In this document: piece after piece, positions 41,679-51,205 of the stretch
Layout of the letters: each line of letters opens with the position of its first letter
Numbering within the stretch: the stretch's first letter is position 1
Source of the DNA: Pseudomonas grandcourensis
GTDB lineage: Bacteria > Pseudomonadota > Gammaproteobacteria > Pseudomonadales > Pseudomonadaceae
Length of the DNA: 64,000 nucleotides
NCBI RefSeq assembly: GCF_039909015.1
Contig: NZ_CP150919.1
Location: 2,518,501-2,582,500 of the forward strand
Direction of reading: 5' to 3'
Translations under genes and position numbers: made by a program
Notes under the pieces: model-generated
Database searches by the model: none
What the model saw: only the letters and a program-made list of their open reading frames with translations
What the model was told of the DNA's origin: nothing

Positions 41679-42979
41679 GCCGACTTCCGTTGCAGGACCA
41701 ACAGCATCGGGGCGATGTCGCTGGGCAGGATGATCAGGGTCTGCCAGAACGGGACCTTGCTCAGGCGGCAATACATCACCAGCAGGGCGACCGTCACCGC
41801 CAGGTAGGCGATGGACGAGGCCGCCGCCGCGCCGACGATGCCGTAGGCCGGGATCAGCACCAGGTTCAGCGCCAGGTTGAGCAAGGCACCGAGGCCCATC
41901 AACAGGGAAATCGAACCGGGCCGATCCTTGCCCAGCAAGTCCAGGCGCAGGATGCTCGCGTAGCACAGCCCGAGCAGGCCCGGCAGCAGCGCGAGCAGCG
42001 CCGGATAGGCCGGTTGGTAGGCCACGCCGAACAGGGTGACGATCAGCCATTCACCGATCAGCGCCATGCTCAGGCAGGCGCCGAGCATCACCGTGGCCGT
42101 CAGGCGCAAGGCCAGTGGCGTGACTTTGTCGATGCCTTCTTCCTGTTGCAGCAGGCGTTTCATCAACGGCGTGGTCACCGCTTCCGGGACGATCAGCAGC
42201 AACTCGGCGGCGGCACTGGCCATCGCGTAATGACCCAGCGCGGTACTGCCGAGCAGGGCGCCGATGAACAGGTAGTCCGAGCGCAGGATCACTTGCTGGA
42301 ACAGCAGGTCTGGATGACTGCGGGCGCTGAAGCGCAGCAGTTCGTTCTGGCCGGCGCGGTCCCATTGCAGGGTCAGCGGTTGATTGCGCTTGAGCCACAC
42401 CCAACCGACCAGCACCACCAGGCTGATGCCCGCCAGCCAACTGATCAGCGCCGCCTCCAGGGCTGCGCTTTTCCACATCCAGAAAAGCGCGAGGAACAAC
42501 AGCAGCGGTGCCAGCGACTCGATCAGGCGCAAGGCGTTGAAGGCAACCACGCCACCGGAAGCGTTGTGCAGGGTCAGCAAACCACTCTTGAGCACCGTCA
42601 GCGGCACCGCCATCAATAACAGCCAGGCGAGCAGGCCCAATTGCGTGGTGATGTCCAGTTCACTGCCGAATTCGCGGGTCAGCGCCACCACCAGCAAGGT
42701 CAGCAATGCCGCCAGCAGGCAACCGAACACCAGCACCTGGCTGAGCAGCAAGCCCATCGGCCGTTGCTTGGCCGCCTGATAGCCCACCGCCGAATTCAGG
42801 CCACCACTGGTGGCAGCGCTGATCAGGTCGGGCAGGGTGCTGAGCAAGGCAAACAAACCCCGCTCGCTGGGGCCGAGAATCCGCGCCAGCAACACGTTGC
42901 GCAGCAAGCGCAGGGCGATCATCGCCAGTTTGGTGCCCATGCTCAGGGCCAGGTGCTTGAGGTAGTGGCTGCGGCTCAT
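41675..42979 (-). CDS. Wzx-type polysaccharide flippase (MOP superfamily)
   Basis: 434 residues with twelve or more transmembrane helices. The N-terminal L-R-L-L-R-N-V-L-L-A-R-I-L-G-P-S-E-R-G-L-F-A and the later L-L-L-I-V-P-E-A-V-T-T-P-L are typical of MOP exporters that flip undecaprenyl-linked repeat units. It overlaps the deacetylase gene upstream and the glycosidase-like gene downstream by 4 bp each, so translation is coupled through this part of the operon. Confidence 0.9.
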   Translation of the reverse strand: MSRSHYLKHLALSMGTKLAMIALRLLRNVLLARILGPSERGLFALLSTLPDLISAATSGGLNSAVGYQAAKQRPMGLLLSQVLVFGCLLAALLTLLVVALTREFGSELDITTQLGLLAWLLLMAVPLTVLKSGLLTLHNASGGVVAFNALRLIESLAPLLLFLALFWMWKSAALEAALISWLAGISLVVLVGWVWLKRNQPLTLQWDRAGQNELLRFSARSHPDLLFQQVILRSDYLFIGALLGSTALGHYAMASAAAELLLIVPEAVTTPLMKRLLQQEEGIDKVTPLALRLTATVMLGACLSMALIGEWLIVTLFGVAYQPAYPALLALLPGLLGLCYASILRLDLLGKDRPGSISLLMGLGALLNLALNLVLIPAYGIVGAAAASSIAYLAVTVALLVMYCRLSKVPFWQTLIILPSDIAPMLLVLQRKSA

Positions 42980-43977
42980 GGACGTGCCCCACGGTAGATG
43001 CGCCAGGACAACAACTCGGGATTGCGCGCGGTACGCTGGCTGACGCCGAAGCGCGGCAGCGCCAGTGGATCTTCGGCCCCTCGATAAATCCCGGTGCCGG
43101 TGCCCAGGGCAAACGGGAAGTCATGCCTGGCCACCCGTTGGCGCACCCGCGCATCGTTGTCGCCATTGGGGTAGCAGTAAACCGGCAACGGCCGGTTGCA
43201 GCCGTGGCGCAGCGCGTCGCGACTGCGGCTCAGTTCTTCGTCCAGGTGTTGATCGTCGAGACCGGTGAGGATGGCGTGGCTGGCGCCGTGGGGACCGAAG
43301 CGCACCAGGCCGGACGCTTCCAGGTTGCGCACTTGCTGCCAGTCCAGCGCCTGGGGCAATGACTCTTGAGGGCAGGCGTCGGTGAGGCGATTGAGGTCCA
43401 GGGGCGACAGGGTTTTCAGGCTCTGCAAAAAGTTCAGCAAGGCCAGGCTGCGGCGCTGTTCATCCGGGTTTCCGCACAGTGCCGGCAACGGACGCCCAAG
43501 TTGCTGCAAGCATTCGATCAGTTGCTGGCGTGCCTGTTCGCCATGGCTGTTCCACAGGGTTTCGCCGATGCTTTCCCACCAGAAGCGCTGGCGGCTACCG
43601 ATGAAATCGGTGGACAGAAAGATGCTCGCCGGCACCTGGTGTTTTTGCAGCAACGGGAAGGCATTCACCGCGTTGTCGCGCCAGCCATCGTCGAAGGTCA
43701 GCGCCACTTTCGGCCGCCGCGGGCGCAGCGCACCCGGTTGCAGAATGTCCATCAGCGGCACGCAGTCGAAGTGTTTTTTCAACCACGCCAGCAGATGTTC
43801 AAAGGCCTTGGGCCCGACGCACAGTTCATTGCGATGGGGCAGTTCGGCGGCCTGGTCGCTGGCCAGCACTCGGTGCAGCATCAGGATCACCCCGGCGCCG
43901 TGCAGTTGATTGCGCCCCACCGGGGAGTTGAGGTACAGCCAGCCACTGGTGCGTTTTAACAATTGCTTGATCGCCAT
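42976..43977 (-). CDS. NodB-type polysaccharide deacetylase
   Basis: 333 residues. The NodB fold shows motif 1 A-L-T-F-D-D-G-W (catalytic and metal aspartates, about residues 91-98), a strand with S-I-F-L-S-T-D-F-I-G, and later G-P-H-G-A-S-H-A-I-L, carrying the histidines of motif 2. No signal peptide is seen, so it may deacetylate the lipid-linked unit in the cytoplasm. It is one of two deacetylases in the operon. It starts 12 bp after the GT2 gene and overlaps the flippase gene by 4 bp. Confidence 0.9.
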   Translation of the reverse strand: MAIKQLLKRTSGWLYLNSPVGRNQLHGAGVILMLHRVLASDQAAELPHRNELCVGPKAFEHLLAWLKKHFDCVPLMDILQPGALRPRRPKVALTFDDGWRDNAVNAFPLLQKHQVPASIFLSTDFIGSRQRFWWESIGETLWNSHGEQARQQLIECLQQLGRPLPALCGNPDEQRRSLALLNFLQSLKTLSPLDLNRLTDACPQESLPQALDWQQVRNLEASGLVRFGPHGASHAILTGLDDQHLDEELSRSRDALRHGCNRPLPVYCYPNGDNDARVRQRVARHDFPFALGTGTGIYRGAEDPLALPRFGVSQRTARNPELLSWRIYRGARP

Positions 43978-43989
43978 GGCACGCGCCTC

Positions 43990-45126
43990 TCATCGATTTT
44001 GCTCAGGGTTCCATTGGGCATAACGCTGGCCGCGCAGGAACTGCCACAGGCCGATGCTCATTCCGGCAAGGGTCACCAGAAGGAAGGCGGCGAGGCGAAA
44101 GGGTTTGGGCAAGCGGTGTTGCGAATCCAGCAGGCCGGCAATGGCCACCGTGTAGCCGAGCAGTTGCGCGATCAGGCTCAGGCGATAGAAGCCGTGATCC
44201 TCCCACAGCCAGAAATTGCTCAGCAGCAACGGCAGCAACAGGATCGGCGCCAGCCGCCGGATCAGCTTGTGGCTGATCAAGGCAAGCGCATACAGGCCGT
44301 GGGTCAGCGGATTGAGCAGCTCCCGGCGCTGGGCCAGGCTTTGCAGGCCACCCACCGTGACACGCTGACGACGGCGGAACTGCTTGGCGGCTTCGTCCAC
44401 GCCCTGGTCGATCACCTGGGCCTGGGGCACGTAGACAATTTTTTTGAACGCCACCGGCGCGCAGGTGCTGATGAAGAAATCGTCGTTGACCTCCGCCGGC
44501 ACGTTCTGGAACAACTCGCGACGCAAGGCAAGCAATGCGCCGTCGGCGGAGACCATGCAGCCGGTTCGGTTTTCCACGTAGCGCAGCCAACCCTCGTAGT
44601 GCCGATACAGGCTGTCGCCCACGCTCAAGCCCTTGCCGGTCACCGGGATCACCATGTGCCCGGCGCAGCCACCGACCTGCGGTTCGTTGAGCGGCGCGAG
44701 CAAATGGCCAAGGGTGTCGGTGGACCATTGGTTGTCGGCGTCGGTGAACACCAGGACCTCGCCGCTGCTGCTCGCGACCCCGGCATTGAGCGTCGCCGCC
44801 TTGCCCTGGCGGGGCAGGTCGAGCACGGTGATGCGCGGGTCATTGACCTTGCGTGCACAGGCCACGGTGTCGTCGGTCGAGCCGTCGCTGGCGAGGATGA
44901 TGTGCAGCGTGCGGGCCTGATAATCCTGGGCCAGCACGGTGCGCAGTTTTTCTTCGATATGCCGCGCTTCGTTGTGTGCGGCAATCACGATGCTCACGTC
45001 CATCGGTTGTGCCGGTCCATGGCGCGGTGCCGGGTAAAAAGGCGCCAGCAACGTCAGTAACAGGGGATAGCCGAGGTAGGCGTAAACCGGTAGCAACAGG
45101 CACGACCAGAAAATGAATTCAGCCAC
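43990..45126 (-). CDS. GT2-family membrane glycosyltransferase
   Basis: 378 residues. An N-terminal membrane helix (about 5-25) precedes a GT-A domain: V-S-I-V-I-A-A-H-N-E, the D-G-S-T-D-D-T nucleotide loop and D-A-D metal site, then N-D-D-F-F-I, the base region, and Q-R-R-x-R-x-T-V (a Q-x-x-R-W-like motif). Three or four C-terminal membrane helices follow. A processive or polyprenol-linked transferase is likely. The GTG at 45126 follows AGGAGG and overlaps the previous gene by 8 bp, preferable to the ATG at 45144. Confidence 0.88.
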   Translation of the reverse strand: MAEFIFWSCLLLPVYAYLGYPLLLTLLAPFYPAPRHGPAQPMDVSIVIAAHNEARHIEEKLRTVLAQDYQARTLHIILASDGSTDDTVACARKVNDPRITVLDLPRQGKAATLNAGVASSSGEVLVFTDADNQWSTDTLGHLLAPLNEPQVGGCAGHMVIPVTGKGLSVGDSLYRHYEGWLRYVENRTGCMVSADGALLALRRELFQNVPAEVNDDFFISTCAPVAFKKIVYVPQAQVIDQGVDEAAKQFRRRQRVTVGGLQSLAQRRELLNPLTHGLYALALISHKLIRRLAPILLLPLLLSNFWLWEDHGFYRLSLIAQLLGYTVAIAGLLDSQHRLPKPFRLAAFLLVTLAGMSIGLWQFLRGQRYAQWNPEQNR

Positions 45127-46087
45127 GGGCGGGCCTCCTGGCATTCCAATGACAAAGGCTGAGGATGACCCCGGCGCCCGCCAGGTGCAGGCGCACCCAG
45201 TGCAGGCCCCAGAGTTGCAGGGTCAGGAGCGTATCGTGGTGCCTGGCGCTCTGGCGCAGGCTCAGCGCCAGGGCGGGCAGGACGGTCAGCAACAGCATCA
45301 GCGCCCCATGGTGGGGGAAGCCGTCGAGCAGGGCGGAAATGGCCATGAAATCGACCACCCAGGCGCCAATCGACAGCAGCGGAAAGCGCAGCAACCGCAG
45401 GCTCGGACCATGGGTGCGGAGCAATTGCAGATGACTGCCCTGGCGCCACAACTCCTTGCCCATCCATTCCCGCCAACTGCCTTCGTAGCCCCAATGCAGC
45501 GCCACACTTTGGTTGACCGCGAGCAGCTTGGCGCCCGCGTCGACCAGGCGCATGGTCAGCTCCTTGTCCTCGCCGGTGCGCAGTTGTTCATTGAATCCAC
45601 CGACCTTGTCGAACCAGCTACGGCGCATCAGCAGGTTGGAGCTGGGCAGCCATTGCGCAACATGCAACGGCTGCGTATCAGGGCGCAAAGTGCGGCGTTG
45701 CCAGGCATCGGCGTACCACGGCGCTAGGGTCGGGGTGTGCAGGTCAAGGCCGATGACATCGGCCTGGCCGCCAGCCTCCAGGTCGAACAGCAACTTGAGC
45801 CAGTTCTCGGGCACCTCGATGTCAGCATCGATGAAGGCCAGCCATTCACCGCTGGCGATCGCCGCTCCGCGATTGCGCAAGGCGCCGATGAGCAGCCCGG
45901 GCAGCACCAGGACCTGGGCGTCGAACTGCCGGGCAATCTGCGGTCCCTGGTCGTCGGAGCCGTTGTCGACCACGATCAACTCGCATTCGATGTTGGCCGC
46001 ATCGGCGGCATGCTGTGCCGCCTGCAGAGTCCGGGCGATGTGCCGGGCCTCGTTGTACATCGGGATGATGATACTGATGCGGTTCAT
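45119..46087 (-). CDS. GT2-family glycosyltransferase
   Basis: 322 residues. The GT-A domain shows I-S-I-I-I-P-M-Y-N-E, V-V-D-N-G-S-D-D, the metal aspartates in F-I-D-A-D-I-E-V and a downstream T-G-E-D-K-E-L acid. A C-terminal hydrophobic region (about 255-310) should associate it with the membrane. AAGGAGG before 46087 decides the start. ATGA-type overlap with the polymerase gene upstream. Confidence 0.9.
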   Translation of the reverse strand: MNRISIIIPMYNEARHIARTLQAAQHAADAANIECELIVVDNGSDDQGPQIARQFDAQVLVLPGLLIGALRNRGAAIASGEWLAFIDADIEVPENWLKLLFDLEAGGQADVIGLDLHTPTLAPWYADAWQRRTLRPDTQPLHVAQWLPSSNLLMRRSWFDKVGGFNEQLRTGEDKELTMRLVDAGAKLLAVNQSVALHWGYEGSWREWMGKELWRQGSHLQLLRTHGPSLRLLRFPLLSIGAWVVDFMAISALLDGFPHHGALMLLLTVLPALALSLRQSARHHDTLLTLQLWGLHWVRLHLAGAGVILSLCHWNARRPARG

Positions 46088-47451
46088 GCCTTGGCCTCCT
46101 TTGGCGAGGCTTCTTCGGCTTTCATGCGCAGCACGCAGGTCAGCGCGAGCATGATCCACAGGTACTTGTGGTTCGGCGCGCTGAGGAACATCAGGAACAG
46201 CGTCAACGACAGAAAACTCATGCCCAGGTGGGTCATCACATCGGCCTGTGCGAAGTCCCCTCGCAACAGCCAGGCGCGGCGGGCGCGCATCAGGTTGTAC
46301 AACCCCAGGGCCAGCATGCCGACGAACATCAGGCCGGCGGGAATCCCCAGCTCACTGAAGATCTCCAGGTAGGTGTTGTGGGCGCGACGGTACAGGTCCT
46401 CGGTCTTGCCGGTGATGGAAAAGACCTTGGCATAACCGGTGGTGGCGTAGTGCAGCGGGAACGTGCCGGGGCCGGTGCCGAGCAAGGGGTTCTCGGCGAT
46501 CATGGCGCTGCCGACCACAATGTAGGAGGCGCGACGGCCCAGGGACGCGTCCTGGCTCTTGGCCCCGGAACTCAGGATGCTCAGCGACTGGATGCGCTCC
46601 ACGTAACCGGCCGGCATCGCATAGAGCCCCAGCGGAATCACAATCGCCAGGCCGAGCATGGCAAAGCCCAAGTGGCGCGGACGAATGCGTGGCAACTGCG
46701 CACGGTAATGCCATGCGCCGATCAACAGGCTGAGGAACAGCACCACCAACCCTGAACGGGATTCGGTCTTGGTCATGCCGCCCAGCAACAGGAGGGTGCA
46801 GGCCCCCCAGAACAACCGGTGCAACAGGTTATGGCTGCGCACCACCAGCAACAACGCCATGGGGACGGCGAAGGCGATCAGCAGGGCAAAGACGTTCGGG
46901 TCCTTGAGCAAGCCGGAGGCGCGTCCCTCGTCCTGGTATTTGACGGAGAACATGGCCATGGCGCAGGTCACCGCCACACTGATGGCAACCAGCCGGGCGA
47001 ACATGTCGAGGTTCAACTCACGCCCCACCAGCAGGGTGATGACAAACAGAATCAGGCCGACGCTCAATTCGCGCAGGTGGCCCAGGGAGATGCCCATGTC
47101 GTCGGTGTTCAACAGGCTCAGCAGGTACAGCAACATGAACCCGACCAGCAAACGCCAGATATTGCTGCGCAGGCGGTCGGGCGGTATCTGGTGGATCGCC
47201 AGTTGCAGCATCAGGATCAGCGCCAGCGAGGCCCCGAGGAACTTGGAGCCCGACAGCGCGTTGTCCTTGAACAGACCCTCGAACGGCAGGATGGCGACAA
47301 TGCCCAGCAGGCCCCAGGCGGGCTTGCGGTACAGCACCGCGACACCCACCAGGCCCAGCACCGCGCCCGGCGCCAGATACGGATAGGGGCTGGCCAGCAA
47401 ACCGAGGCAGACCAGGCCGAGCAAACTGACGATCGAGAGCGGAAAGATCAC
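46084..47451 (-). CDS. O-antigen ligase/polymerase-family membrane protein (Wzy/WaaL type)
   Basis: 455 residues with about twelve transmembrane helices and a large periplasmic loop (about 290-365) containing G-T-G-P-G-T-F and R-R-A-H-N-T-Y-L-E-I-F-S-E-L-G, the Wzy_C/O-antigen ligase signature with its conserved histidine. In this setting, with flippase and chain-length protein, it most likely polymerises the repeat unit. Overlaps its neighbours by 4 bp on both sides. Confidence 0.9.
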   Translation of the reverse strand: MIFPLSIVSLLGLVCLGLLASPYPYLAPGAVLGLVGVAVLYRKPAWGLLGIVAILPFEGLFKDNALSGSKFLGASLALILMLQLAIHQIPPDRLRSNIWRLLVGFMLLYLLSLLNTDDMGISLGHLRELSVGLILFVITLLVGRELNLDMFARLVAISVAVTCAMAMFSVKYQDEGRASGLLKDPNVFALLIAFAVPMALLLVVRSHNLLHRLFWGACTLLLLGGMTKTESRSGLVVLFLSLLIGAWHYRAQLPRIRPRHLGFAMLGLAIVIPLGLYAMPAGYVERIQSLSILSSGAKSQDASLGRRASYIVVGSAMIAENPLLGTGPGTFPLHYATTGYAKVFSITGKTEDLYRRAHNTYLEIFSELGIPAGLMFVGMLALGLYNLMRARRAWLLRGDFAQADVMTHLGMSFLSLTLFLMFLSAPNHKYLWIMLALTCVLRMKAEEASPKEAKA

Positions 47452-48542
47452 GCGCGTGCCTCCCGTGCAGTGCGGATATAAAGCTGCGACCAGCGTTCGG
47501 CCAGGGCCTTGAGGTCGTAGCGATCCCGTTGCGTACGTTTTGCGTTGTCGATCAACTCGCCGGCCATGTCCGGGTCACCCAGCAGCGCGCCGATCTGGCG
47601 GGCGAGGGCGGCGCTGTCGGTGGGCGCGGCGAGCAGGCCGTTGTGGCGGTCCTGCAAGACATCGGGAATCCCGCCGACGCCGAAGGCCACCACCGGCACC
47701 CCGGCCTGCATCGCTTCGAGCAGAATCATCGGCGTGCCTTCGGTGCGCGAGCTGATCACCAAGGCATCGAGTTGCCGCCACCAGGCAACCATGTCGGTCT
47801 GGTAGCCCGGCAGTGTGATCCGCGACTGCAAACCGGCCTCGTCGATCCGTGCCTGCAGGCATTCGCGCTCCGGCCCGTCGCCGAGCATCACCGCATCCAG
47901 TTGCGGGTACTGCCGACACAAGGGGATCAGGGCATCGAGAAACAGGTCAGGGCCTTTTTCACTGCTCAAGCGTCCGACGTAGCCGGCCAGCCAGCGTTGA
48001 TGTGCGCCGCTGTGCGGCAGCAGGTCGTTGGCCGCCGGCAAACCGTTGGGGATCACCTGCAGTTTGTCCGTGCGTACATTGGCCTGGCGGTGCAGCGCGG
48101 CAATGCTTTCGGCGACACACACCACCCGGTTCACCGAGGCCGTGCGGCACAGTTGCAGGCTCAGCCAGGTGTAGAACTTCTGCTTGCGACTGCGCGGGGT
48201 GAAGCCGTGTTGGGTGATCACCAGTGGCAGGCGCAGCAGCGTGGCGCCGACCCAGCCGAACAGCAGGCCCTTGAAGTTGTGCGTATTGATCAATGGCCGC
48301 AGGTCCCGTCGCTGGCGCAAGTGCCCCAGCAATGCGCCCAGGCCTGCACAACCGAGGCAATCCACGCCGGCCTGGCGAAAACGCGCGATCAGTTCTGGCG
48401 GCGCATCGAGAAACAGCACCAGGTGCTGCCCCGGCGTCGCCAGGCAATGATCCAGCAGCATCCGCTCGGCCCCATAGAAGCCGCCGCTGCTGAGCAAATG
48501 AATGATCGGCAGGTCACGGGTGGTGCCGAGCGGCGCGTTCAA
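47448..48542 (-). CDS. GT4-family glycosyltransferase
   Basis: About 364 residues. A GT-B fold: N-terminal L-L-S-S-G-G-F-Y-G-A-E-R-M-L, the hinge region V-G-R-L-S-S-E-K-G-P-D-L-F-L-D-A, then the C-terminal donor site S-R-T-E-G-T-P-M-I-L-L-E-A-M-Q-A-G-V-P-V (E-x7-E motif). The start is uncertain: TTG at 48542 forms a TTGA overlap with the stop of the Wzz gene, matching the 4-bp overlaps elsewhere in the operon. A TTG at 48554 would add four residues. Confidence 0.88.
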   Translation of the reverse strand: MNAPLGTTRDLPIIHLLSSGGFYGAERMLLDHCLATPGQHLVLFLDAPPELIARFRQAGVDCLGCAGLGALLGHLRQRRDLRPLINTHNFKGLLFGWVGATLLRLPLVITQHGFTPRSRKQKFYTWLSLQLCRTASVNRVVCVAESIAALHRQANVRTDKLQVIPNGLPAANDLLPHSGAHQRWLAGYVGRLSSEKGPDLFLDALIPLCRQYPQLDAVMLGDGPERECLQARIDEAGLQSRITLPGYQTDMVAWWRQLDALVISSRTEGTPMILLEAMQAGVPVVAFGVGGIPDVLQDRHNGLLAAPTDSAALARQIGALLGDPDMAGELIDNAKRTQRDRYDLKALAERWSQLYIRTAREARA

Positions 48543-50131
48543 TTGCGCACCCAATGCACGAGGGCCGGAACGCTCCAGTTCTTGTGCGGATTGTTCGGCT
48601 GGGTGCTTTGGTCGTTGATCACCAGCAGCACCGGCAAGCCCAGTTCATGGGTGATTTGCCCTGGGTGCTTGAAGCGGTGGTCGAAGAACTCACGCACGTA
48701 GACCAGGGCAATCGCCAGCAGCAAGCCGGTGAACAGGCCGAACGGAATGATCAGCAACGGCTTGGGGAACGCCGCTTCGGTCGGCTCGAACGGTGGGCTG
48801 AGCACCCGTGCGTTGGACAGGTCGTTGTCCAGCGCGCGCGCCGTGCCGCTTTCGGCGAAGCGCTGGGCGTAAGTGGAGAACGCCGCGTGCAGCGCGTCGA
48901 TCTCGGTGTCCATCTGGCGCAGCTTGCTCTGGGTTTCCTGCAACTGATGGATGCGGTTCTTGAACTCGGCAATGCGCGCGGTTTTCTGGCCGATGACCGA
49001 GCTGATCGTTTCCAGGTCGCTGGTGCGCTCCTGGATCCGGTTGCTGACAATTTTCAGGAATTGCCCACGGGTCCGGGTGATTTGCTCACGTGCCAGCAGC
49101 ATCGGCTCACTGCCGGGTTGAAAGATCGACAGGTCGCTCATGTAGCGGCCGACCAGGGTCGTCAGTTGCTCACCCAGTTGCTTGATCTCGCGGTCTTCGA
49201 AAGCGACGTTGTCGACCGTGGTGGTGAAGGTGTAGGGGAAGGTGTAGTCGTTGAACCGGGCGCTGTTGGCGGTGGCCAGGTTGGTTTTCAGGTAGTCGAG
49301 CCAGCGCTGGCTTTGCAGCAGGCGGTCCTGGTAGAGGTTGAGCGCTTGCTCCTCGGTGTTGATCGCGTTGAGGCGGAAGGTGATTTCTTCCTTGGGGTCG
49401 GACGAACCGATGCTTTCGAGCAAGGCCAGACGATTAGCTTCCAGGCCGTCGAGACGCACCTGATATTGCAACTTTTTTGTTTCGTAGAAGCTCTGCGGCA
49501 GGTCGATCGATTGCATTTCCTGGCGGCTGACCAGGTAGTTCTGCAGCAGTGCGGCGACGAATTGGGTGCCTTGGGCCGGGTCAGGGAAGCTGTAGACGAT
49601 CGAGATCACGTTGGAGCCCGGCAAGGTTTCGACCTTAAGGGCGTCGGACGCTTCCTGGGTGAGGGTATCGAGCAGGGTGTCGCGCACCGGATCGGTTTGC
49701 AGCCCGAGCAGGCTGCGAACCGGGTTGACCACGTGTTCGCGAATCGGATTGGTCACAAACCGTTTGATCGGCTGCATCACCAGTTTGCTGAAGACGCCCA
49801 CGGGCGGTGTGTACTCGCCCTTTTCACGCAACTGGCCGATGGTCTGGCGGATCAAGGCCGGCGATCGCAGGATATTGCTCTCGGTCTCCATGTCCGCCAG
49901 CGACGGCGGAATGAAGGACGCGTTTTCCTGATTGAGGGTGCTGGTGGCATCCCCCTGGGAAAGTTTCTTGGACTGCACGATCACCTGGGCGGTGATATCG
50001 AAGCTCTGCTTGAGCATCAGCGGCAAGACCACGGCGATCACTGCAAAGACCAGGAAGACTCGCTTCACCAACTGCTTGTTGGCGAAGAAAATCCTGAAGA
50101 ACTCATGCAGGTAGTTTTCCTTTGGATTCAT
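48539..50131 (-). CDS. Wzz/GumC-type chain-length determinant
   Basis: 530 residues. One transmembrane helix near 22-44 and a second near 465-485 frame a large periplasmic coiled-coil domain, the layout of polysaccharide co-polymerases. The C-terminal motif P-x2-P is represented by P-P-F-E-P-T-E-A-A-F-P-K-P. There is no fused kinase domain; a separate P-loop protein is encoded at 51206. It controls polymer length with the Wzy-type protein. GGTGCCCC precedes the ATG weakly. Confidence 0.9.
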   Translation of the reverse strand: MNPKENYLHEFFRIFFANKQLVKRVFLVFAVIAVVLPLMLKQSFDITAQVIVQSKKLSQGDATSTLNQENASFIPPSLADMETESNILRSPALIRQTIGQLREKGEYTPPVGVFSKLVMQPIKRFVTNPIREHVVNPVRSLLGLQTDPVRDTLLDTLTQEASDALKVETLPGSNVISIVYSFPDPAQGTQFVAALLQNYLVSRQEMQSIDLPQSFYETKKLQYQVRLDGLEANRLALLESIGSSDPKEEITFRLNAINTEEQALNLYQDRLLQSQRWLDYLKTNLATANSARFNDYTFPYTFTTTVDNVAFEDREIKQLGEQLTTLVGRYMSDLSIFQPGSEPMLLAREQITRTRGQFLKIVSNRIQERTSDLETISSVIGQKTARIAEFKNRIHQLQETQSKLRQMDTEIDALHAAFSTYAQRFAESGTARALDNDLSNARVLSPPFEPTEAAFPKPLLIIPFGLFTGLLLAIALVYVREFFDHRFKHPGQITHELGLPVLLVINDQSTQPNNPHKNWSVPALVHWVRN

Positions 50132-50148
50132 GACGGGGCACCTGTGAG

Positions 50149-51183
50149 TTAGTTGCTGCTGCTGTTGTCGTTTTTGTTGTCGACGCGGTAGCTGAAGCTG
50201 AAGCCCACGCCCTGGAACAACACGACGTCCGCCAGTTGCCGTGCGAGCTCACCGGCGCTGGCCAGCTTGGTCTTGGGCACGTACAGCATGTCGTCCGCTT
50301 GCAGGTAGGCGATCTGGGAAGCGTTGCCGGACAAGGCTTTTTCCACGTCGTAACGATGCGCGACCACCTGGTTGCCGTTACGCCGCATGATCATCACCGA
50401 GTCCAGGCGAGCCTTGATGTTGGAACCGCGGGCCATGGTCAGGGCTTCGAGCACCGACACCGGACGGCGGATCGGGTAGGAGCCCGGCTGGCCGACTTCA
50501 CCCAGTACATAGATTTCGTTGCCGGCGGTGGACTTGAGCAACACGTCCACGGTCATGCGCCCCGGCAAGGTGGCGTAGCGTGTATTGAGGTAGGCCTCCA
50601 GTTGGTTGACGGTCATGCCTTGCAGCGGCACGGCGCCGATTTCCGGGAAACTGGCGTAGCCATCGGTGCCCACGGTGATTTCCCGGCTCATGCCGGTGCC
50701 GGGGTGATTGAGCGTGGACTTGAGGTTCTGTTCATTGGTCAGCGGGCTCACCAGGTTCACCGACAGCTGATTGCGGTTGGGCTGGAACAGCTGTTTGCGG
50801 TCGTAGGCGCGCTGAATCGCCGCACGAGCTTCATCGCGGGTCAGCCCCTCGATTTTCACCGAGGTGTTGGCCCCTGGCAGTTCGATGGTGCCATCGGGCA
50901 GCACCAACTGGTTGCCGTTGAGTTGGCTGGCGGCGGTGAAGTTCAGCGCGATCATGTCTCCGGACTGCACGCGATAGGCGTCCGAACCGCTGGTGCTGAT
51001 GTGGAAGATCACGTCCAGCACATCCTGTGGGCGCAGAGTCTGTTCGACCTTGGGCACGTCGGTGGCCTGGGCGTTGGCCGGTGGAGCCGTGAGGATTTGC
51101 ACCGGCATGCTTTGGGACTGGTCGGAAGTGCTGGAGCAACCTGCGAGGGGCAGCAACAGCAGGACAAGCATCTTGGCGTTCAT
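50149..51183 (-). CDS. Wza-type outer-membrane polysaccharide export lipoprotein
   Basis: 344 residues. The signal peptide ends in the lipobox L-A-G-C (about residues 13-16). A Poly_export domain follows (Y-R-V-Q-S-G-D-M-I-A-L-N-F, V-L-P-D-G-T-I-E-L-P) and then at least one SLBB domain (I-Y-V-L-G-E-V-G-Q-P-G-S-Y-P). It forms the outer-membrane channel for the polymer together with the Wzz-type protein encoded next in the operon, 17 bp downstream. Confidence 0.92.
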   Translation of the reverse strand: MNAKMLVLLLLPLAGCSSTSDQSQSMPVQILTAPPANAQATDVPKVEQTLRPQDVLDVIFHISTSGSDAYRVQSGDMIALNFTAASQLNGNQLVLPDGTIELPGANTSVKIEGLTRDEARAAIQRAYDRKQLFQPNRNQLSVNLVSPLTNEQNLKSTLNHPGTGMSREITVGTDGYASFPEIGAVPLQGMTVNQLEAYLNTRYATLPGRMTVDVLLKSTAGNEIYVLGEVGQPGSYPIRRPVSVLEALTMARGSNIKARLDSVMIMRRNGNQVVAHRYDVEKALSGNASQIAYLQADDMLYVPKTKLASAGELARQLADVVLFQGVGFSFSYRVDNKNDNSSSN

Positions 51184-51205
51184 GGCGTCATCCTTATCTG
51201 GTTGC

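Noticed and set aside
39615..41807. 730-residue plus-strand ORF opposite the glycosidase-like gene
   Set aside because: It is antisense to coupled genes of the operon, has the His/Gln/Gly-rich composition of a high-GC shadow frame and no recognisable domain or ribosome-binding site.
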